Source: an uncultured Bacilli bacterium (GTDB lineage Bacteria; Bacillota_I; Bacilli_A; RF39; UBA660). From it: a stretch of DNA of 64,000 nt. Made by a program: the position numbers and the translations under genes. The notes beneath the pieces are model-generated. The model ran no database searches. It saw only the letters and a list, made by a program, of their open reading frames with translations, and had not been told where the DNA came from. Numbering within the stretch: position 1 is the stretch's first letter; each line of letters opens with the position of its first letter. Below are positions 59,521 through 64,000 of this stretch, piece by piece. The DNA is taken from NCBI GenBank assembly GCA_934101115.1, contig CAKOPW010000002.1, forward strand, positions 1 through 64,000. The letters are read 5' to 3'.

Positions 59521-59549
59521 AAAATCTCCATAATATAAATGGAGGTTTT
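59521..59549 (+). terminator. Hairpin between sigF-like and spoVAC that contains the spoVAC ribosome site
   Basis: AAAATCTCCAT (59521-59531) pairs with ATGGAGGTTTT (59539-59549) with one G-U. GGAGG (59541-59545), the ribosome site of spoVAC, lies inside the stem and the T run follows. It may terminate or block translation unless transcription starts downstream or the stem opens. Confidence 0.65.
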
Positions 59550-59552
59550 TAT

Positions 59553-59954
59553 ATGAATTATAAAAAGTTAGTTGAATCTTTAACCCCAAAAGAAAATAGA
59601 TTAAAAAACATGTTTATAGCATTTTTATCAGGTGGAACTATTGGGGCGATTTCAGAAGTTTTAGTGAAGTGTTTTTCTGTTGAGTATATGCTTGTTATTT
59701 GGATTGTTATTGCATCTTTCTTAACTGGTCTTGGAGTTTTTGATGATATTGTTGATAAGTTTAAAATGGGAGTAATTATTCCAATTACAGGATTCTCTCA
59801 TTCAGTTACGTCTGCTTCTTTAGAATATAAAAATGAAGGACTTATTACAGGAATTGGAAGCAATTACTTTAAACTTGCTGGAAGTGTAATTCTATATGGA
59901 ATATTATCTGCAAGTGTACTTGCTTTAGTGAAAGGATTAATATGGTTACTATAA
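59553..59954 (+). CDS. spoVAC: Stage V sporulation protein AC
   Basis: A 133-residue membrane protein with about four TM helices and motifs AFLSGGTIGAISEVLVKCF, GLGVFDDIVDKFKMGVIIPITGFSHSVTSASLEYK and GLITGIGSNYFKLAGSVILYG, typical of SpoVAC. In B. subtilis it is the mechanosensitive channel of the SpoVA complex, which loads dipicolinic acid into the spore. The end overlaps spoVAD. Confidence 0.95.
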   Translation: MNYKKLVESLTPKENRLKNMFIAFLSGGTIGAISEVLVKCFSVEYMLVIWIVIASFLTGLGVFDDIVDKFKMGVIIPITGFSHSVTSASLEYKNEGLITGIGSNYFKLAGSVILYGILSASVLALVKGLIWLL

Positions 59955-60910
59955 AATATAATAATGTTTATGTAAATAATTGGTTTACAATATGTGGAAG
60001 TGATGAAGCAAATGGTAATATTAAAAATGTTAATATGGTTTTAAAAGATAAATATTATGGAGAAAAAACTTTAGAAGATGCAGAAATAAAGATGCAAAAG
60101 ACAGTTATCAATAATTTATCAAGTGTACATGATTTCAATTTAGTAATTGGAGGAGATCTATCAAATCAACTTGGCTGTATGAATTATACCTTAAAAAATA
60201 ATAATATGTCATTTTTAGGAGTTTATAATGCTTGTGCAAGCTTTGTAGAATCAATGCTTATTGGTGCAAATTTTATATCTTCAAAACAGGTAAATAAAGT
60301 TTGTTTATTAACAAGTTCGCATGAGCTTACAAGTGAAAGACAGTTTAGATTTCCAATAGAATATGGTTCGTTAAAGGCAAAATATACAACAATTACAGCA
60401 ACTGGAAGTGTTGGATGTGTAATATCTAATGAAAAAACTAAATGTAAAATTATATCATCAACAATTGGAAGTGTAGTTGATTATGATATTAAAGATGTTG
60501 CTAATATGGGAGCAGTAATGGCTCCAGCAGCTTCTAAAGTAATTGTTGAACATCTAAAAAATAGTCATAAAAAAATAAATGATTATGATGTTGTTTTAAC
60601 TGGTGATCTTGGCTCTTTAGGAAATGAGCTTTTACTAATGATTCTAAAAGAAGAACATGGAATAAGTGCATCTAATATAGTTGATGCGGGTGCTAGTTTA
60701 TATAAAAAAGATCAAAACAAATTAAGTGGAGCGAGTGGTCCAGTAGTGTTGCCACTTTATCTATTCAATAAAGTTTTACTAAGTAAAAGAAATAAAAAAA
60801 TACTTATTGTTGGAACTGGTGCATTACATAATCCTACACTTGTTAATCAAAAGAAATCAATTCCGGCAATTGCTCACGCGGTAGAATTGGAGGTAAGTTA
60901 TGATAATTAA
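59942..60910 (+). CDS. spoVAD: Stage V sporulation protein AD
   Basis: A 322-residue cytosolic protein of thiolase/ketoacyl-synthase-like fold. Recognisable stretches are NVYVNNWFTICG, ADxD-like DFNLVIGGDLSNQLGCMNY, LGVYNACASFVESMLIGANFI, LLTSSHELTSERQFRFPIEYGS and ATGSVGCVISN, all typical of SpoVAD, which binds dipicolinic acid. It overlaps both neighbours. The conserved Cys-like ACASF is present. Confidence 0.95.
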   Translation: MVTIKYNNVYVNNWFTICGSDEANGNIKNVNMVLKDKYYGEKTLEDAEIKMQKTVINNLSSVHDFNLVIGGDLSNQLGCMNYTLKNNNMSFLGVYNACASFVESMLIGANFISSKQVNKVCLLTSSHELTSERQFRFPIEYGSLKAKYTTITATGSVGCVISNEKTKCKIISSTIGSVVDYDIKDVANMGAVMAPAASKVIVEHLKNSHKKINDYDVVLTGDLGSLGNELLLMILKEEHGISASNIVDAGASLYKKDQNKLSGASGPVVLPLYLFNKVLLSKRNKKILIVGTGALHNPTLVNQKKSIPAIAHAVELEVSYDN

Positions 60911-61223
60911 ATCATTTATATTTACAGGAATCGTCTGTGTTATTGCTCAAATTATTAAAGATAATACTAAACTTACAAGTGGACATATCACTAGTTTGTT
61001 TGTTTCTATTGGAGCTTTATTAGGCTTTTTTGGAGTATATGACAAACTTGTAAAATTCTTTGGTGGCGGAGCAAGCGTTGTGATTATGTCTTTTGGGAAT
61101 ACTCTTTATAATGGTGCGGTAAAATTAGGAATTTTAAATATGCTTGGAAATGTTTCTACAGGTATAGTTTCATCTATTTTATGTGCAGCTATTGTAACCT
61201 TAATTTTTAAAGTTAAAAACTAA
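60900..61223 (+). CDS. spoVAE: Stage V sporulation protein AE (SpoVAEb type)
   Basis: A 107-residue membrane protein with three TM helices and the family landmarks GHITSLFVSIGALLGFFGVYDKLVKF and GGGASVVIMSFGNTLYNG. It completes the minimal C-D-E set seen in clostridial spore formers; spoVAA and spoVAB are not here. It overlaps spoVAD by 11 bases. Confidence 0.93.
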   Translation: MIIKSFIFTGIVCVIAQIIKDNTKLTSGHITSLFVSIGALLGFFGVYDKLVKFFGGGASVVIMSFGNTLYNGAVKLGILNMLGNVSTGIVSSILCAAIVTLIFKVKN

Positions 61224-61228
61224 AGTAG

Positions 61229-61257
61229 TTGAAATGAGTTTAAAAGCCGATTATAAT
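61229..61257 (+). promoter_or_regulatory. Vegetative-type promoter
   Basis: TTGAAA (61229-61234), 17 bases, TATAAT (61252-61257), just before the GGGTGAT site of the next gene. Confidence 0.75.
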
Positions 61258-61274
61258 TAAAATAGGGTGATGAT

Positions 61275-62474
61275 ATGAAAAATAAGTTACCATTTATTAT
61301 AATTATAATCGTTTTTATTTTGGGAATAAGTATTTCCTTTTTGTTTAAACGAAAAGATATTCAAGGCGATTATGAAAACGATTACATAAGTAAAATATTA
61401 GTTGATAATGTTGATATAGGAGTAACATATAAGGCCGGAAATCTATTTAATACGGATATTACGTATGGAAATGTATATGAGAAAGATATTGATATAAACA
61501 ATGAAACTGATAAGGATGTTACTCTTTCAATAAATATTAATAATTTAAATGTTACGAATGAATTAATTAAATATTCAATTTACTATAAAATAAATGAGGA
61601 TAATTATCAATTACTTAAAAACGAGAGTATTTTAACGGATAAGTTGATATATAATTTAATTGCTTATAAAAAGACAAATATGTCGATAAAGATTGTTATA
61701 AAATCTTATTTAGAGGATAAAGTAAATTTAACAGGTGAATTTAAAGTTCAAGATAATTTGAGTTCAAAAGATATATTTATTTCGAGTCTAAATGACGTTC
61801 ATTCAAAATTAATTGAAAAAATAAAAAGTATTAATGGGATTAATACAAGTGGTATATATTATTATGAAGTTAATCAAGATGGATTTCTAGGTTATGTCAT
61901 CATTGATGCTCAAGATATAAGCGAAGTAAAATATATTTATACAGTTTATAATGATATGTATATGTATGTTAACTATAAATATGCTGATGAATTTAAAAAA
62001 TCGAAAATTACGAAAAAAGATGAAACAATATCAACTAAGACTGTTACGGATATATGTCGTTCATATAGTAAAAAAAGTTGTAGCAATTTAAATGATCTTT
62101 CCTACGATGAAGTCGGAGGAAAAGAAAATTTTTACAATAAAGTAATGGATCTAATAAATTCTTTAAATGATGTAACTTTACAGGAAAATGTTTATATCCT
62201 AGATGTAGCAAATGACTTAAAAAAGAGTGATATTAGAGGATATGTACTAATCAATAATGTTGAAAAAAAACGTGAAATATATCTTTATTTAACAAATAAT
62301 ATATTTATGATTTCTGGATATAATTTAACTAAATTAGGTGAAATCAAACTAACATCATCAACTATAAGAGCATATAATGAAAGTGCATTTAATTTGGCAA
62401 GTAAGGATATGTCTACAGTTTGTTCTTTTAGTGGTTTTTCTAACTGTGTTACTTTACAAAATACACCAGTGTAA
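61275..62474 (+). CDS. Membrane-anchored extracellular protein of unknown function
   Basis: A 399-residue protein with an N-terminal TM anchor (residues 5-22) and a long extracellular part with beta-rich and helical stretches. Two Cys pairs (CRSYSKKSC and CSFSGFSNC) may form disulfides. No family recognised. Its own promoter and terminator mark it as a single-gene unit. Confidence 0.68.
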   Translation: MKNKLPFIIIIIVFILGISISFLFKRKDIQGDYENDYISKILVDNVDIGVTYKAGNLFNTDITYGNVYEKDIDINNETDKDVTLSININNLNVTNELIKYSIYYKINEDNYQLLKNESILTDKLIYNLIAYKKTNMSIKIVIKSYLEDKVNLTGEFKVQDNLSSKDIFISSLNDVHSKLIEKIKSINGINTSGIYYYEVNQDGFLGYVIIDAQDISEVKYIYTVYNDMYMYVNYKYADEFKKSKITKKDETISTKTVTDICRSYSKKSCSNLNDLSYDEVGGKENFYNKVMDLINSLNDVTLQENVYILDVANDLKKSDIRGYVLINNVEKKREIYLYLTNNIFMISGYNLTKLGEIKLTSSTIRAYNESAFNLASKDMSTVCSFSGFSNCVTLQNTPV

Positions 62475-62494
62475 CTTTTGTTACACTTTTTTTT
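62468..62494 (+). terminator. Terminator of the preceding gene
   Basis: AGTGTAAC, TTTT loop, GTTACACT (62468-62487), then T run; overlaps the stop codon. Confidence 0.88.
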
Positions 62495-62537
62495 TCATTT
62501 ATTAGTTGTTATAATATTAATATAATAGGTGATATAT

Positions 62538-63416
62538 ATGAGAAAAATAAAAAATACTCTTTTTATAATAGCTGCTCTTTTTATAAGTGTTGTATGCATT
62601 CATACAATCTATAACGACGATAATAAATTGAGAGATTATGTTATTACTGATTTAAATGAAAAAATAGTTAAAGTTGGAGATTATGCAAGAAATATAAATA
62701 TTAGTTTTAATCAAACTGGAAAGATAAAACTTAATGCCCTTTATAAGGGGGCTCATGGAGAAAGCAATCCAAGTGAGTTTAATTATAATTTTTCCTTAAT
62801 TGATGGTATATTTACTGTGGAAAATGAAGATGGCTTTTTAGATTTTGATATGTCCTCTTTAACTAAAATAATTGATACATTTGCTAGTTTAAAAACTTTA
62901 GAACCAGAACTAATAGTTAATAAGACCACTAAAAATAATAATATAGTTTATGAGCTAGATAAAAGTATTATAAATCAGATATATAATACTGATTTTAAAA
63001 CAATAACAATTGAGGTTAAAACAGAGGGATTTATTAAACGTGTTGCTAGTTATTCCTTAAAATTAGACGAATATGTTATAAATATTAATGATAAAAAAAT
63101 TGAAGTTAAAGGAAAAAATAACATAACTTTAACATTTGGTAATAAAGGTTATTCTTTAAATATCAATGATAAATTAAAGATGAATGTTATTAATTATTAT
63201 CAATACAATATTTTAATAAATGACACATCATTGTTTTTAGAACTTACAGATGAAGGATTTTATTTAAGTGCTTTAACAACTCATGCAATTTATAATTCTT
63301 TAGAGATATCTGGGGTTTATGAAAATGCTGATATAGAAAAAAATAAAGAAGTTGATCCAATATTAAATCCACTATATAGATATTTTAATGAAGTATCATT
63401 TAATATTTGGGGGTAA
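62538..63416 (+). CDS. Membrane-anchored extracellular protein of unknown function
   Basis: A 292-residue protein with an N-terminal TM anchor (residues 6-24) and a beta-rich extracellular domain. ATG 62538 follows AGGTGAT; the GTG at 62529 lies inside that site. It ends 2 bases before the sulfotransferase-like gene, so the two are co-transcribed. Family not recognised. Confidence 0.68.
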   Translation: MRKIKNTLFIIAALFISVVCIHTIYNDDNKLRDYVITDLNEKIVKVGDYARNINISFNQTGKIKLNALYKGAHGESNPSEFNYNFSLIDGIFTVENEDGFLDFDMSSLTKIIDTFASLKTLEPELIVNKTTKNNNIVYELDKSIINQIYNTDFKTITIEVKTEGFIKRVASYSLKLDEYVININDKKIEVKGKNNITLTFGNKGYSLNINDKLKMNVINYYQYNILINDTSLFLELTDEGFYLSALTTHAIYNSLEISGVYENADIEKNKEVDPILNPLYRYFNEVSFNIWG

Positions 63417-63418
63417 AT

Positions 63419-64000
63419 ATGAAAAAATTAATTAATCTTATTATATTAATCATAGTTACTTTAGGAGTAGTTTTAGTTTATTGTTTTAATGAAACTAGAA
63501 GATTAAGTAGTTATTTTAAGGAAAGTACTTTATCCTCAACAATTGAACAAGTCAGTATTCAAGAAAAAGTAAATAATCGTTTAGAAAAAATAAGACGAAG
63601 CAAAAAGTATACTATTGAAAATGCTTATGTTGAGTTAAATCCTTATGGCATAAGTCCATTATCAGCTATTATTATATTTCAAACAAAAGAGAAAAATTCA
63701 ATAGATGTATATATTAATGATGAACATTTTACTAAAATGGAAAGTTCTCAAGAACATGTAATTCCAATCTATGGATTATATGATGATTTTAATAATAAGG
63801 TTACTTTGAAAATGAATGAAAGTGAATACACATATTATATTAAATGCGAAAAAGCAAATGTGGAATATCCTTTAAATGTTGAAAAGAATGAAGTTATCAA
63901 CGATAAAAATGGAATGATTTTTACGGTTGCTTCATATAAAACTTATTTCACAGGTTGGGATAAAGATGGAAAATTAAGATTTTATTTAACTGTTGATAAT
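63419..64000 (+). CDS. Aryl-sulfate sulfotransferase-like protein, N-terminal part (cut by window edge)
   Basis: 194 codons are visible before the window ends. A TM anchor (residues 4-22) and a coiled helical segment precede a domain reading ELNPYGISPLSAIIIFQTKEK, then EHVIPIYGLYDDFNNKVTLKM, the start of the N-terminal arylsulfotransferase domain, and the beginning of a propeller (SYKTYFTGWDKDGKLRFYLT). The enzyme would transfer sulfate between phenols outside the cell. The catalytic His region lies beyond the window. Confidence 0.78.
   Translation, partial: MKKLINLIILIIVTLGVVLVYCFNETRRLSSYFKESTLSSTIEQVSIQEKVNNRLEKIRRSKKYTIENAYVELNPYGISPLSAIIIFQTKEKNSIDVYINDEHFTKMESSQEHVIPIYGLYDDFNNKVTLKMNESEYTYYIKCEKANVEYPLNVEKNEVINDKNGMIFTVASYKTYFTGWDKDGKLRFYLTVDN

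Noticed and set aside
1..64000. CRISPR arrays, rRNA or tRNA genes
   Set aside because: No spaced repeats, no rRNA-like segment and no cloverleaf with GTTCRA-type arm was noticed in the intergenic stretches by eye.

Overview
The window is very AT-rich DNA from a low-GC Gram-positive bacterium, most likely an uncultured, spore-capable member of the Bacilli/Firmicutes. Evidence: strong Shine-Dalgarno sites, many short hairpin-plus-T-run terminators, TATAAT promoters, RNase J, RecX, a DacF-type carboxypeptidase, SpoVS, and a spoIIAA-like / sigF-like / spoVAC-spoVAD-spoVAE block. Only standard stop codons are used, so this is not a UGA-Trp mollicute. I do not assign a genus.

Layout. (1) 1-5.8 kb: chromosomal core genes (spoVS, capA-like, recX, dacF-like, rluB, rumA/rlmD-like). 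(2) about 5.74-34.62 kb: a complete integrative and conjugative element (ICE) of the broad Tn1549/CTn type, inserted by a large serine recombinase into the 3' end of the rumA-like gene. The displaced rumA tail is still readable at 34623-34658, directly against the next chromosomal gene (a PfkB kinase). The element replaces the lost tail with its own coding sequence. It carries ParA/ParB, a replication HTH protein, SSB, a candidate oriT, MobC and relaxase, PcfB, VirD4, a VirB2/Maff2-like protein, VirB6/TrbL, PrgI, VirB4 and a cell-wall hydrolase with a C39-like catalytic domain. Regulatory genes and a MazF gene precede the recombinase. Cargo is a thioester/Cna-B surface adhesin with its own sortase, an ArdC-like antirestriction protein, and a self-contained ECF-sigma module. 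I recognise no antibiotic-resistance gene. (3) 34.6-47 kb: accessory chromosome: sugar kinase, an orphan leader RNA with terminator, a frameshifted gene, methyltransferase, Bro-N protein, GNAT, nucleotidyltransferase, a gluzincin-like protein, a CHAP surface protein, rhodanese and thioredoxin-like proteins, DUF362, and a metal-responsive arsR-cadA operon. (4) 47-57 kb: a second PfkB kinase, a degenerate ABC protein, a heterodimeric ABC exporter, a ZIP transporter, a YHYH surface protein and RNase J. (5) 57-64 kb: sporulation block and envelope proteins, ending inside an aryl-sulfate sulfotransferase-like gene.

Most notable. The ICE segment 19.5-24.65 kb has two near-identical ECF promoters (TGTAAGATTT-N13-CGTTAATATATA). 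One drives a chagasin-like inhibitor lipoprotein, the other the sigma gene, its membrane partner, an FtsX/MacB-type ABC transporter and a five-PASTA membrane protein without a kinase. The whole unit sits inside the conjugation gene order and ends at its own terminator. Other leads are an apparent AUA start for the relaxase, structured leader RNAs at 5867-5942, 31673-31852 and 35773-35895, an orphan translation-attenuation-like leader at 30.5-30.7 kb, and a spoIIAA-sigF pair with no spoIIAB between them.

All calls come from reading the sequence. Family names rest on recognised motifs, not on database searches.
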